Positions 54,165 to 62,934 of a DNA stretch of 64,000 nucleotides are shown here, one piece after another. Both the position numbers and the translations under genes were made by a program. Positions within the stretch are counted from its first letter, which is position 1, and the number at the start of each line of letters is the position of its first letter. Origin of the DNA: Tateyamaria sp. Alg231-49 (GTDB taxonomy: Bacteria > Pseudomonadota > Alphaproteobacteria > Rhodobacterales > Rhodobacteraceae); NCBI RefSeq assembly GCF_900143535.1, contig NZ_FRFA01000009.1, forward strand, positions 88,921-152,920, read 5' to 3'. The notes below the pieces were generated by a model that was not told the DNA's origin, did no database searches, and was given only the letters and a program-made list of their open reading frames with translations.

Positions 54165-55162
54165 AACTTACGTCTGCGCAAACGGGCACCTATTTCACGA
54201 ACCCCGACAAGGACGCCGCTGGCGTGTTGATCTACGGTGCTGACGCCATGCGCATCGCCCACAAACGCCAGCAAATTGTCGCCGCCCTGATCGGCCCCGC
54301 GGGCGAAGAAGAAATGCGCCTGACCCGGATTGCAGCGGCCGACCTGCGCCGCGAACCTGCGCTGGCACTGGATGCAGTCAAGGCCATGGGCTTTTTTCCG
54401 GGTGCCCGCGTGGCCTTGATCGAAGACGCAAACGAAAATGTCGGGCCAACCGTGATCGAGGCGCTTGGCGCCTGGAATCCCGGCGATGCTCAGATCATCG
54501 TGACCGCCGGTGCGCTCAAACCCACCTCAAAAATGCGTAAGGCGTTTGAGACGCATGGGCAGGCCTATGCCGCCGGGATCTACGATACACCCCCAACACG
54601 GGACGAGATCGAACGCGACCTCAAGGCCGCCGGTATTGACCAACCTCCGCAAGAGGCAATGCAGATGCTGCTGACCCTCGCGCGTGATCTGGAGCCGGGC
54701 GACTTTCGCCAGACTCTGACGAAAATCGGGCTCTACAAACGGGGCGTCTCTGATCCGCTGAGTGCAGACGACATAAGCGCGTGCGCCCCTGCGTCGATCG
54801 AAGCGGCAGTGGATGACGTTTTGCTGGTGGTGGGTGACGGACAGGCCGCTGAAATCGGTCCGGTTATGCAACGCCTTTCGGCACAGGGTGTGAACGCGGT
54901 CACACTATGCATCGGGGCCATGCGCCATTTTCGAACGCTGCACCGCGCCGCCGTTGACACCACCGGGCGCCCACAGATTTGGGGGCCGAACCGGGACAAA
55001 ATGGTGGCACAGGCACGCAAGTGGGGTCCGGTCAAACTGGAACAGGCGCTCACCGAGCTCACCGACACAGACCTGCAATTGCGCTCCGCAGGCCAACACG
55101 CCCCCGCGCTGGCGCTGGTCGAACGCACGTTCATCCGACTGGCCATGCTCGCGCAACGCTAA
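54161..55162 (+). CDS. holA: DNA polymerase III delta subunit
   Basis: Clamp-loader subunit that opens the sliding clamp. The 333 aa have the N-terminal AAA-like fold (VLIYGADAMRIAHKRQQIV, AVKAMGFFPGARVALIEDAN, LTLARDLEPGDFRQTLTKI) and the C-terminal collar domain (LALVERTFIRLAML). Start is GTG 54161 overlapping lptE. A dispersed repeat lies 11 bases after the stop, between convergent genes. Confidence 0.93.
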   Translation: MKLTSAQTGTYFTNPDKDAAGVLIYGADAMRIAHKRQQIVAALIGPAGEEEMRLTRIAAADLRREPALALDAVKAMGFFPGARVALIEDANENVGPTVIEALGAWNPGDAQIIVTAGALKPTSKMRKAFETHGQAYAAGIYDTPPTRDEIERDLKAAGIDQPPQEAMQMLLTLARDLEPGDFRQTLTKIGLYKRGVSDPLSADDISACAPASIEAAVDDVLLVVGDGQAAEIGPVMQRLSAQGVNAVTLCIGAMRHFRTLHRAAVDTTGRPQIWGPNRDKMVAQARKWGPVKLEQALTELTDTDLQLRSAGQHAPALALVERTFIRLAMLAQR

Positions 55163-55173
55163 GAATCGCAGGT

Positions 55174-55223
55174 CTTCTCTGACCCAAGTATGGTGGGGGA
55201 GTCCGAGGGACGGAGATACCCCA
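55174..55223 (+). repeat. dispersed 3'-end repeat, copy C
   Basis: Begins CTTCTCTGACCC and contains GGGGGAGTCCGAGGGACGG; the second hairpin is degenerate (GGAGATACCCC). It starts 11 bases after the holA stop, in the holA direction, and has the same GTCC-GNR-GGAC core as copies A and B. Confidence 0.65.
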
Positions 55224-55256
55224 GAAACATGGCGACGCCACAAGGCGCCCACATCA

Positions 55257-55688
55257 TCACGCCCCGCCCGCAAACATCGCAGTCACTTCGGCGTCTGTCA
55301 TCTGGTGGCGCCCTTCCCCGGCAAAGCTGTAGGCCTCGGGCTTGAGGTCGATGTATAGCTCGCCCGTGAACGGGATGTTGGATACGTCACTCAGCGTTCC
55401 AAATCCCACATGCATCTCACCGTGCATAGGCCCCTCAGCGGTCACCCTATAAAACAGACTGCTGCCGCAAGTCTTGCAAAATGCCCGCTCTGCCCACGGC
55501 GACGAGGTATAGATGCCAATCTGGTCTTTGCCGGTGATCTTCATGCCATCCTTTGGCACGGCCACGGCCAGGTACACGCCCCCTGACCACTTGCGGCACA
55601 TGGCGCAATGACAGGCCCCGGTTTCTTTCACTTCGGATGTGATCTCATATGAAACTGCGCCGCAAAGGCAGGCTCCGCTGTGTGACAT
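55257..55688 (-). CDS. GFA-family zinc protein (second copy type)
   Basis: A 143-aa GFA/CENP-V-like protein. Zinc cysteines lie in GACLCGAVSYEI, GACHCAMCRKW and FCKTCGSSL. It differs clearly from the gene at 47581, so it is a paralogue rather than a recent duplicate. GGAGAGCC precedes the ATG. Function unproven; the family is linked to glutathione or thiol chemistry. Divergent from a GST gene, which is suggestive of shared thiol metabolism. Confidence 0.88.
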   Translation of the reverse strand: MSHSGACLCGAVSYEITSEVKETGACHCAMCRKWSGGVYLAVAVPKDGMKITGKDQIGIYTSSPWAERAFCKTCGSSLFYRVTAEGPMHGEMHVGFGTLSDVSNIPFTGELYIDLKPEAYSFAGEGRHQMTDAEVTAMFAGGA

Positions 55689-55824
55689 GTGATGGCTCTC
55701 CGGTTGCTACGTCCTGTTCATAGTACCAAAACTCCACTGCCACTTTCTGGCAGCATGTGCATTTGCCATTGCGCCCCCTTAGGTCCACTGCAATTCTTGC
55801 CACTCAACAAAAGCAGGAGAGGCC

Positions 55825-56418
55825 ATGTACCGCGTCATTGGAACCGTCAAAAGCCGCGCGTTTCGCGTCATGTGGATGCTCGAAGAACTGGGCCAACCTT
55901 ATGAGGTTGTCGCGGCTGGCCCCCGCTCGGATGAGGCGCGCCAATACAATCCTCTGGGTAAGATCCCCGCTTTGGTCGATGGCGATGAGGTCATGACCGA
56001 CAGCGTCGCGATCATGACCTATCTGGCGGACAAACATAATGACCTCACCGCCCCTGCCGGCACGCCTGCGCGCGCGCGACAGGATGCCATGACACTGTGG
56101 CTGATTGATGAGTTAGATGCCGCGCTTTGGGTCAACACCAAGCACACATTTGCCTTGCCAGAAAAACTGCGCGTGCCCGGCCTGACGCCGACGCTGCACA
56201 AGGAGTTCTCGCGCAATGCCGACACCTTTGCGGGGATGTTGGAAGCGGCAGGAGGAGAGTTCATCATGGGTGATCAGATCACCCTACCCGACCTTTTGGC
56301 GGTCCACTGTTTTCAATGGGCTTTTGGGGCACAATTCCCCGCAATTCCGGAACCACTCAAGGCCTATACAAAGCGACTGCGTGCCCGCCCGCAGTTCCGT
56401 GCCGCACAGGATCACTAA
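55825..56418 (+). CDS. glutathione S-transferase family protein
   Basis: A 197-aa GST. The N-terminal thioredoxin fold reads YRVIGTVKSRAFRVMWMLEE, with the glutathione-binding NPLGKIPALVDGDEVMTDSVAI; the helical C-terminal domain ends GDQITLPDLLAVHC. AGGAGA gives a strong ribosome site. Substrate unknown. Convergent with the flavoprotein gene, 15 bases away. Confidence 0.92.
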   Translation: MYRVIGTVKSRAFRVMWMLEELGQPYEVVAAGPRSDEARQYNPLGKIPALVDGDEVMTDSVAIMTYLADKHNDLTAPAGTPARARQDAMTLWLIDELDAALWVNTKHTFALPEKLRVPGLTPTLHKEFSRNADTFAGMLEAAGGEFIMGDQITLPDLLAVHCFQWAFGAQFPAIPEPLKAYTKRLRARPQFRAAQDH

Positions 56419-56433
56419 TCGGCAGGGCCGGGA

Positions 56434-57612
56434 TTATCCGGTCAGCCAGTCCACAACGCCTTGCCCCGCATGACGCCCTGTCGCAAGGCAGGCCGTCAGC
56501 AAATAGCCCCCGGTTGGCGCCTCCCAGTCCAGCATCTCGCCTGCACAAAACACGCCGGGTTTTGCGTTTAGCATCAGACGCGCATCAAGGGCCGCCGCAG
56601 GCACGCCTCCGGCTGTTGAAATCGCTTCGTCCATTGGGCGCACCCCGTCGTGACGCACGACCAGCTTTTTCAGCCGCCGCGCGACTGCCTTGTGATCATC
56701 GGGCCATGGCCGTCCCCATTCCTGCGCCAGCGCGATGCGCAATGGGTCGAGTTTCAAGACCTTGCGCAGATGGTTGGCAAAACTGTTTTTGCCTCGGGGC
56801 CGCGCAAGCCGGTTCGCCACCTCATCCACGCTCAGGTCCGGCAGCAAATCAACATAAAGAGGCGCGCCCTCCCGCACCCCACGCGAGACGGAGTAGATGC
56901 CGCCGCCTTCCAGCCCCCGGCGCGACAACACTGCCTCGCCTCTGGAACGAAAATCTCCTGCCCGCCATGCCACGCCTTTCAAAGGCTGGCCAAGCAGGCG
57001 GAACATGTGTTCGGACCAGTCCACCGATAGCCCTGCATTGGCCGGCGCAAACGGTGCAAGATCGACGCCCTGTGCGCCCAGTACATCCGCCCATGCGCCG
57101 TCCGATCCCAACCGTGCCCAACTGGCCCCGCCCAACCCGAGAACGACAGCGTCGCACTGCACAACTTGAGGTCCATCCGGGGTGTCAAACGTCAAAGCCT
57201 CGCCTTCCCATCCTGTCCAACGCCAGCGTGTACGGCGCGCAACGCCCATCCCATCCAGCCGGGCGAGCCATGCGCGCAAGAGCGGAGAGGCTTTCATGGC
57301 GCGCGGAAAGACGCGGTTGGTTGTACCAACGAACATGTCCTGACCCAGATCTTTGGCCCATGCCGCGATGGCTTCATTGTCAAAGCTCTCAAGGGCTGGT
57401 GACAGCCACGGGGCCGCTTCCTGATACTGCGCGATCACCTGATCCATGGGGGCCGCGTTGGTCAGGTTCAGACCCGACTTACCCGCCATCAGAAATTTGC
57501 GGCCCAGCGACGGTTTGGCCTCGTAAACCGTGACGCCCAATCCTGCCGCGGCCATAACCTCGGCGGCTGCCAGCCCAGCCGGGCCTGCGCCAATTACAGC
57601 AACCTGTTTCAT
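56434..57612 (-). CDS. TIGR03862-type FAD-dependent flavoprotein
   Basis: A 392-aa HI0933/TIGR03862-like NAD(P)/FAD oxidoreductase. The FAD dinucleotide-binding motif is VAVIGAGPAGLAAAEVM at the N-terminus, followed by KFLMAGKSGLNLTNAAP, and the C-terminal GVFCAGEMLDWEAPTGGYLL closes the FAD site. The reaction is unknown for the family. Start overlaps the MscS-type gene stop by four bases. Confidence 0.9.
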   Translation of the reverse strand: MKQVAVIGAGPAGLAAAEVMAAAGLGVTVYEAKPSLGRKFLMAGKSGLNLTNAAPMDQVIAQYQEAAPWLSPALESFDNEAIAAWAKDLGQDMFVGTTNRVFPRAMKASPLLRAWLARLDGMGVARRTRWRWTGWEGEALTFDTPDGPQVVQCDAVVLGLGGASWARLGSDGAWADVLGAQGVDLAPFAPANAGLSVDWSEHMFRLLGQPLKGVAWRAGDFRSRGEAVLSRRGLEGGGIYSVSRGVREGAPLYVDLLPDLSVDEVANRLARPRGKNSFANHLRKVLKLDPLRIALAQEWGRPWPDDHKAVARRLKKLVVRHDGVRPMDEAISTAGGVPAAALDARLMLNAKPGVFCAGEMLDWEAPTGGYLLTACLATGRHAGQGVVDWLTG

Positions 57613-58940
57613 TCAGAGCGCGTTCGTAATTCGCCCGACACTTCGATCGTGCGGTGCGGATATGGGATGGTGATGTCGTTGTCCTTGAGCGCGTTCCAGA
57701 TCAGGAACAGCACGTCCGAAGTGTACTTGTTCGGCCCGTCATCGACCCCATTCACCCAGAACTCGACGGCAAAGTCGATGCCGCTGTCGCCAAACCCACG
57801 CAACTCGCAATCAGGAGGGTAGGGTTCATTCAGCACTTCGGGATGCTTGGCCACAGCCGCTTCAATGATGTCCGGAATCGTGTTGATGTCTGTGTCATAG
57901 CTTACCGAAAACGGTGCCTCGTAGCGATTGGCTGACCCGGAGTCGGAGTAGTTCACCACACGGGTGGTTATGAAATCCTCATTTGGGACAACAATCCAGC
58001 GGCCATCGTAAGTTTCAAGAATCGCAGCGCGCGCGGTCATCTTAACGATGATCCCCGCCTCTCCCCCGTCCAGCTCCACATAATCCCCTACAGTCGCCTG
58101 ACCCTCGATCAGCAGGATCACACCAGAGATGAAGTTTGACGCGATCTTTTGCAGGCCAAAACCAAGCCCAACACCAATCGCGCCCCCGATCACCGCAAGG
58201 GCAGACAGATTGACGCCCATGATGTTCATCAGCAGCAGGAAGGCGACGCCAAAAATCGAGAATTCGACCGCCTTCAGCAACAGTTGCCGGATCGACGGGC
58301 GCATCTGATCCTGTTGTTCGATCAGGGTCGCGGACTGTTTGTTTGACCACTGGCCCAGCCAGAACAGGATAGATCCTGCAATCAGCCCGCGCACGATGCT
58401 CATCAGGGAAAACTGGATGTTGCCCAAGCCGACAACTGTTTCGCTCAACAACTCCGAAACAGTATCGAGCAGTCCCAGCGCATAGATGGCCGCAACGGGC
58501 ACCAGAACAACGCGCCCCAGCAGCTTCAGGAATGGATCCTTGATGATGTCCCGCACAAGGGCACGCGCGGCCAGAAACAAGAAAACGCGTTTGCCAAAGG
58601 CAATCACCGCGCCACTGTCAAAGATCGAGCGCACCACAGTTTCCCCAATGCCCGTGAACGCATAGGCCATCAGCGGAAGCAAAAGCGGCAGGAACTGCGC
58701 CACAAAACGGCGAGACTGGGCGATGATACTGTCGCTTGCGCCCGGATCGAGCAGCCGAGCAAGCGCCGGGCGCATCCGCCGCGTGACCAGAACGGCGGCC
58801 ACGTAAGCCACGATCAGCAACCCAAACTGAGACCACGCCGCCGGGCTTAACAACCAGCTGAGCGCAAGTTCGTAACCCTGAACCGCATAGCCCGCGATTG
58901 TTTGCACAATCTCCGGCTGGCTTTCGAGATCAAATTCCAC
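57609..58940 (-). CDS. MscS-family mechanosensitive ion channel
   Basis: A 443-aa protein with five or six membrane segments and an MscS core: the pore helix lies at IGGAIGVGLGFGLQKIASNF, followed by SGVILLIEGQATVGDYVELD and the cytoplasmic beta domain. GTG 58940 with AAGGGTG six bases upstream is the likely start. It protects against osmotic downshift. Coupled by overlap to the downstream flavoprotein gene, with no obvious functional link. Confidence 0.92.
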   Translation of the reverse strand: MEFDLESQPEIVQTIAGYAVQGYELALSWLLSPAAWSQFGLLIVAYVAAVLVTRRMRPALARLLDPGASDSIIAQSRRFVAQFLPLLLPLMAYAFTGIGETVVRSIFDSGAVIAFGKRVFLFLAARALVRDIIKDPFLKLLGRVVLVPVAAIYALGLLDTVSELLSETVVGLGNIQFSLMSIVRGLIAGSILFWLGQWSNKQSATLIEQQDQMRPSIRQLLLKAVEFSIFGVAFLLLMNIMGVNLSALAVIGGAIGVGLGFGLQKIASNFISGVILLIEGQATVGDYVELDGGEAGIIVKMTARAAILETYDGRWIVVPNEDFITTRVVNYSDSGSANRYEAPFSVSYDTDINTIPDIIEAAVAKHPEVLNEPYPPDCELRGFGDSGIDFAVEFWVNGVDDGPNKYTSDVLFLIWNALKDNDITIPYPHRTIEVSGELRTRSE

Positions 58941-59014
58941 TGGTCACCCTTGCCCTGAATACAATGCAGGTCAATTGTCATGGTCGTGACGTGTTGTGCA
59001 AGGGAGCACGCAGA

Positions 59015-59308
59015 ATGTCCGACCCGATTTGCCCGCTGTGTGACCGTCCGATCCCGGACGATGCACCCTCCAGCCTGCACCACCTGATCCCAAAGCTAAA
59101 AGGGGGTAAGGGCGGGCCAACAGTGTTGATGCATCACATTTGCCACCGCGAAGTGCATGCGTCACTAAGCGAAGCGGAACTGGCCCGGGAGTTCAACACG
59201 CCCGAAGCGCTGCGCGCCCACCCACGCCTTGCGAAATTCGCCAAGTGGGTGGCCAAGCGCCCGCCCGGGTTTGCCTCGAAAATTCCCGGCAAGCGACGGG
59301 CGCGCTAG
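59015..59308 (+). CDS. small HNH-type endonuclease-fold protein
   Basis: A 97-aa protein: a zinc knuckle CPLCDRPIPDDA, then HHLIPKLKGGKGGPTVLM with CHREVHASL, the HNH pattern (His-His, Asn-like, His). The second half ends in a basic tail KIPGKRRAR. ATG 59015 has AGGGAG upstream; the frame is open further back without support. Whether it cleaves DNA is untested. Convergent with the decayed or small minus-strand frame ending at 59305. Confidence 0.82.
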   Translation: MSDPICPLCDRPIPDDAPSSLHHLIPKLKGGKGGPTVLMHHICHREVHASLSEAELAREFNTPEALRAHPRLAKFAKWVAKRPPGFASKIPGKRRAR

Positions 59309-59505
59309 AGCTTGCGTTTGGAAGACGGCGCAACGGGGCGCGTGTCCAAAGCGTCGCGCACGTCCGGCAGTACACTTTGGACAAGCAAAGAAACCCGCTC
59401 TTGGCGAGTCAGAACCTATGACGCAGGCTTGGGTCCACACACCGGACGATCAGGTTGAATGATGAAATTGTCGCGCACCATGGAGTGCACAACCCTAGCG
59501 CGCAT
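59305..59505 (-). other. short coding-like frame downstream of ECH, interrupted by a stop
   Basis: In frame with the enoyl-CoA hydratase gene and seven codons after its stop, an ATG at 59505 with GGAGA upstream opens 29 codons (MRARVVHSMVRDNF, then IIQPDRPVCGPKPAS). An in-frame TAG at 59418-59416 is followed by 36 more codons (LTRQERVSLLVQSVLP, then DALDTRPVAPSSKRKL) ending at 59305. Both halves look like coding sequence. It could be a decayed small gene or a tiny gene plus remnant. No family recognised. Confidence 0.3.
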
Positions 59506-59523
59506 TGACGATTCTCCGAAATT

Positions 59524-60147
59524 CTATCGGCGCGTTTCCTGCTGACACAAGGCCTTGATCGCGCGTGCGGTCTTTGGATCGGCCGCAACACAGTCTGCGC
59601 AAAGCGCCTGGGCCCGTTCCATCAAGTTCTCAGCCGGCACGATCCGGTCAACCAGCCCAAAGGCAAAGGCGTCGTTCGTGTCGATCTTTTCCCCGGCCAT
59701 CAGCATCAATTTGGTGCGCGCCGCCCCAATCAGTGCGGTCATGCGCACAGGATCACTGGGCTGGGGCAGAAATCCAAGCTTCATCACCGGATAGAAGAAT
59801 TTTGCCCCCGGCACGGCGATGCGCAGGTCGCAGGCCAGAACCATACCATTCGCCCCACCGGCCACAGTGCCGTTCAGTGCCGCGATGCTGAGGCCCGGAT
59901 AGGCCGCGATGGCACCGGACAGTTCCTCCCAAAGCGGCGAGGTGGCAAGGCCTGCGCGTGCTGCTTCAAGATCAGCGCCTGCACTGAACACCCGGCCCTT
60001 GCCCGTCAGGATCAGGGCGGCAGAGTCTTTGGCACCCCGCACCGCCTCGATCAGATCCCGCAACATCGCTTCGGTCAGCGCGTTGGCTTTGTCGGGGCGA
60101 TCCAGTTTCAGGGTTGTGATCCTGCCATCCGTCGTCGAGTGGATCAT
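59524..60147 (-). CDS. enoyl-CoA hydratase/isomerase family protein
   Basis: A 207-aa crotonase-fold protein: LKLDRPDKANALTEAML, the oxyanion Ala/Gly loops in GRVFSAGADLEAA and AGGANGMVLACDLRIA, and GLVDRIVPAENL. At 207 aa it lacks the C-terminal trimerisation extension of 260-residue enzymes, so activity is uncertain. Start overlaps the SDR stop by four bases, suggesting a shared acyl-CoA or beta-oxidation-like role. Confidence 0.88.
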   Translation of the reverse strand: MIHSTTDGRITTLKLDRPDKANALTEAMLRDLIEAVRGAKDSAALILTGKGRVFSAGADLEAARAGLATSPLWEELSGAIAAYPGLSIAALNGTVAGGANGMVLACDLRIAVPGAKFFYPVMKLGFLPQPSDPVRMTALIGAARTKLMLMAGEKIDTNDAFAFGLVDRIVPAENLMERAQALCADCVAADPKTARAIKALCQQETRR

Positions 60148-60896
60148 ACGAGACCAACCGCCGCACGGATGTCTGGGTCACGTAGCGAAATCTCCTGCCC
60201 CAACCATGCGTCGGCTGCATCCGAACACATCCACAACAACGCACGCGCAGGCCAGTCCGCCGGAATGTGATCAGACCAGTCAAGCTGGCTGACCGGGTTG
60301 ATCCCGCTTGCCTTGATTTCGCGCTGCATTTGGGTGGCCACTGTCCCGGGGCTAAGGCCCATGGCACGAATGCCTGCGGCCCCGTTTTCCTTGTCCACAC
60401 AGCGCGTGAGCATGGCCGCAGCAGCCTTGGACGCGCAATAATGTGACCACGCCTCGACAGGGCCATGGGCCGCGCCCGAACTGATGGTAAGAATTGTGCC
60501 TTTGCCTGCGGCGAGCATCACGGGCAAAGCCGCGCGCATGCCGTAAAAGATACCTTTGAGATTGATGTCGATCACCTGGCCCCACTCAGCAGGGTCAGCG
60601 GTGGCGAGATGCGAAATGGGTTCGATCACACCTGCGTTGCCGATCAGCACATCAAGGCCGCCAAACTTGGCAACCGTCTGATCCACAGCTCCCGCAACCG
60701 CGTCGTAATCGCTCACATCACAAGGAATTGCGATCGCCTGCGCGCCGATCTCATTTGCGAGGGCAGTGATGGCATCGCCACTCCGCGCCACCAATGCCAC
60801 ATTGGCCCCAGCCGCAGCAAAAGTACGGGCAGTATCGGCGCCTATCCCACGGCTTGCGCCTGTGATCAGCACTGTTTGTCCTGACATGTCCTGCAT
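60144..60896 (-). CDS. SDR-family oxidoreductase
   Basis: A 250-aa short-chain dehydrogenase. NAD(P) motif TGASRGIGADTARTF, NAG motif in LIGNAGVIEP, catalytic Ser in TISSGAAHG and YCASKAAAAM. ATG 60896 has GGAAAGG upstream; three codons further in is an alternative. Co-operonic with the hydratase-like gene. Could be a 3-oxoacyl reductase or similar. Confidence 0.9.
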   Translation of the reverse strand: MQDMSGQTVLITGASRGIGADTARTFAAAGANVALVARSGDAITALANEIGAQAIAIPCDVSDYDAVAGAVDQTVAKFGGLDVLIGNAGVIEPISHLATADPAEWGQVIDINLKGIFYGMRAALPVMLAAGKGTILTISSGAAHGPVEAWSHYCASKAAAAMLTRCVDKENGAAGIRAMGLSPGTVATQMQREIKASGINPVSQLDWSDHIPADWPARALLWMCSDAADAWLGQEISLRDPDIRAAVGLV

Positions 60897-61029
60897 TTTG
60901 CCTACCTTTCCGTATGATCTACCTTGCACTGTCGTAAATCCCGGATACGTAGAGGTCCAGTACAAGACCTTGACGCGCGACCAGCGCTACCGGACGATAC
61001 AGCCCTATTCTGACCTGAAGGATTCTATC

Positions 61030-62562
61030 ATGGCTCGTTTTTCCATCTTGACCCGCAGCACTGCGATGGCGCTCTGCTTGCCCGGCACCGCCGCACTTGC
61101 AGACCTCACCAGCGCCGATGTGTGGTTGGACTGGAAAGCTTACATGACCAGCGCCGGATACCAAGTCAGCGCCAACGAAGCGACCAGCGGCGGGACACTG
61201 ACGGTCACAGACCTGAACATGTCGATTCAGTTCGCAGAGGACGAAGCCGAGGGCGCCGCGAGCATTGCCATGGAAGCCCTACGCTTTGTCGAGCAGGGGG
61301 ATGGGTCCGTATCCATTGAATTGCCTGCCCAGACTTCGGTCGACGTGATCATGACACCAGAAGCAGGCGACTCCGCGACCTTCAGTATCAACTTTGATCA
61401 GACAGACCCGGTGATGAACGCAACGGGCGAACCCGGTGATCTGACTTACGAATACAGCGCCTCTGCCGCGGCCATGGCGATGTCGGGCCTGACGATAGAC
61501 GGCGTGCGCGTACCCGAGGACATCGCAAAGGTCAATTTTGCGTTGTCTGACCTTGCCTACACAGTGCAAACCACCGTGGGTGACTTGCGCACTTTGAAAC
61601 AGGACATGAGCGTCGCCGGCGTGAATTATGACGTGGCCTTTACCGATCCCGCAGGCGAAGGCAAATTTAAGCTGGTTGGCGCGATGCAGGGTATCGCCAT
61701 GGATGGTAGCGGAGTGTTGCCGCTGGACAGCGACCCGCAGGACATGAACGCGATGCTGAGTGCGGGCCTCGATTTTGACGGTACCTTTACCTCCAACGGC
61801 GGCAATTATGAACTGACCTTTAATGGCCCCGAAGGCAGTGGCACGGCCAACAGCACCTCCGAAGGCGGTGAGATCAGCATTGCGATGGACACGGGCGGCC
61901 TGAATTACGGCGTTCAACAGCGCAATGTCGACTTCAACATGCTGATCACGGAATTCCCCCTGCCCCTATCCATTTCCGCAGCCAAGATTGGCACGTCCCT
62001 CATGATGCCTTTGCAAAAATCTTCGGATCCGCAGGATTTCGGCATTGAGGTACTGCTAAGCGATTTCACAATGTCGGACATGATCTGGGGCCTGTTTGAC
62101 CCCGCCGGCCAATTGCCGCGGGACCCAGCCTCGTTGCTGGTGGATTTGAGCGGGCAGGCGAAGGTCCTGTTCAACTTCCTTGACCCGACACAAGCTGCAA
62201 TTCTGGAACAGACCGGAGCCACACCTGGCGAATTGAATGCGTTGACGTTGAACGCACTGGAACTGGAAGCCGCCGGGGCCAAGCTGACCGGCGAAGGCGC
62301 CTTTACCTTCGACAACAGCGATCTGGTGACCTTTGACGGTATGCCCCGCCCCTTGGGTGGAATCGACCTGAACCTTGTGGGTGGGAACGGCCTTCTCGAC
62401 AAGCTTGTCGGCATGGGCCTTGTGCCCGAGGATCAGGCGATGGGCGCCCGTATGATGATGGGACTGTTCGCGGTTCCCGGTGACGCGCCCGATACGCTGA
62501 ATTCGCGCATCGAAGTGAATCCAGAAGGCCATGTTCTGGCCAACGGGCAGCGCATCCGCTGA
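61030..62562 (+). CDS. DUF2125 exported protein
   Basis: A 510-aa protein with a signal peptide (MARFSILTRSTAMALCLPGT then AALAD) and a long beta-rich mature part matching DUF2125 (VWLDWKAYMTSAGYQVSANE, GDLTYEYSASAAAMAMSGL, ALELEAAGAKLTGEGAF). The architecture resembles large beta-repeat envelope proteins of the AsmA-like type, and a lipid-transport role is possible but unproven. AAGGA gives the start at 61030. The acidic mature part suits a periplasmic location in a marine organism. Confidence 0.86.
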   Translation: MARFSILTRSTAMALCLPGTAALADLTSADVWLDWKAYMTSAGYQVSANEATSGGTLTVTDLNMSIQFAEDEAEGAASIAMEALRFVEQGDGSVSIELPAQTSVDVIMTPEAGDSATFSINFDQTDPVMNATGEPGDLTYEYSASAAAMAMSGLTIDGVRVPEDIAKVNFALSDLAYTVQTTVGDLRTLKQDMSVAGVNYDVAFTDPAGEGKFKLVGAMQGIAMDGSGVLPLDSDPQDMNAMLSAGLDFDGTFTSNGGNYELTFNGPEGSGTANSTSEGGEISIAMDTGGLNYGVQQRNVDFNMLITEFPLPLSISAAKIGTSLMMPLQKSSDPQDFGIEVLLSDFTMSDMIWGLFDPAGQLPRDPASLLVDLSGQAKVLFNFLDPTQAAILEQTGATPGELNALTLNALELEAAGAKLTGEGAFTFDNSDLVTFDGMPRPLGGIDLNLVGGNGLLDKLVGMGLVPEDQAMGARMMMGLFAVPGDAPDTLNSRIEVNPEGHVLANGQRIR

Positions 62563-62930
62563 TACGGTCTAAGCGGGGCTGTCGGATAATGCCCCGTCGT
62601 CCCGTAAACAAAGGGTGATTTTGCAAGTTGGGCCACCGATAATCCTCTCAAGGGGATGTACGGCCATGGGGGATCAAAACTGTCTTCCCCCACGACGGGC
62701 TTACTTGCTGGACTGTCAAAGTAGTTGGCCTGGGCTATCCATGGCCGCGCGCTTGTGCTCGTCAGCGCTGGTCACAAACATGTCGAAGACGAAACCCTGT
62801 TCTGGTCGCTTTTGGCCTCCACCGAGAGCCTTTTCCCCGAACAACGCGGCTGATCTGGCAAGCCAACGAACCGGTGAAGGAAGAGGTCGAGCCCCGGATG
62901 TCTCATAGCACCCGGAACCCGACCGTTGTC
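62563..62930. other. gene-free stretch with remnant coding-like sequence
   Basis: About 370 bp. A weak hairpin CGGGGC/GCCCCG (62574-62596) may end the DUF2125 transcript. A 42-codon plus-strand frame ending at the TGA about 62853 reads like protein (ALVLVSAGHKHVEDETL, FWSLLASTESLFPEQ) but has no start or ribosome site, so it is probably a gene remnant. Confidence 0.4.
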
Positions 62931-62934
62931 TCTA

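Noticed and set aside
59343..59383. 9-bp inverted repeat TGTCCAAAG/CTTTGGACA as a regulatory site
   Set aside because: Both arms fall inside coding-like codons of the minus-strand frame and no promoter lies near, so it is probably fortuitous.
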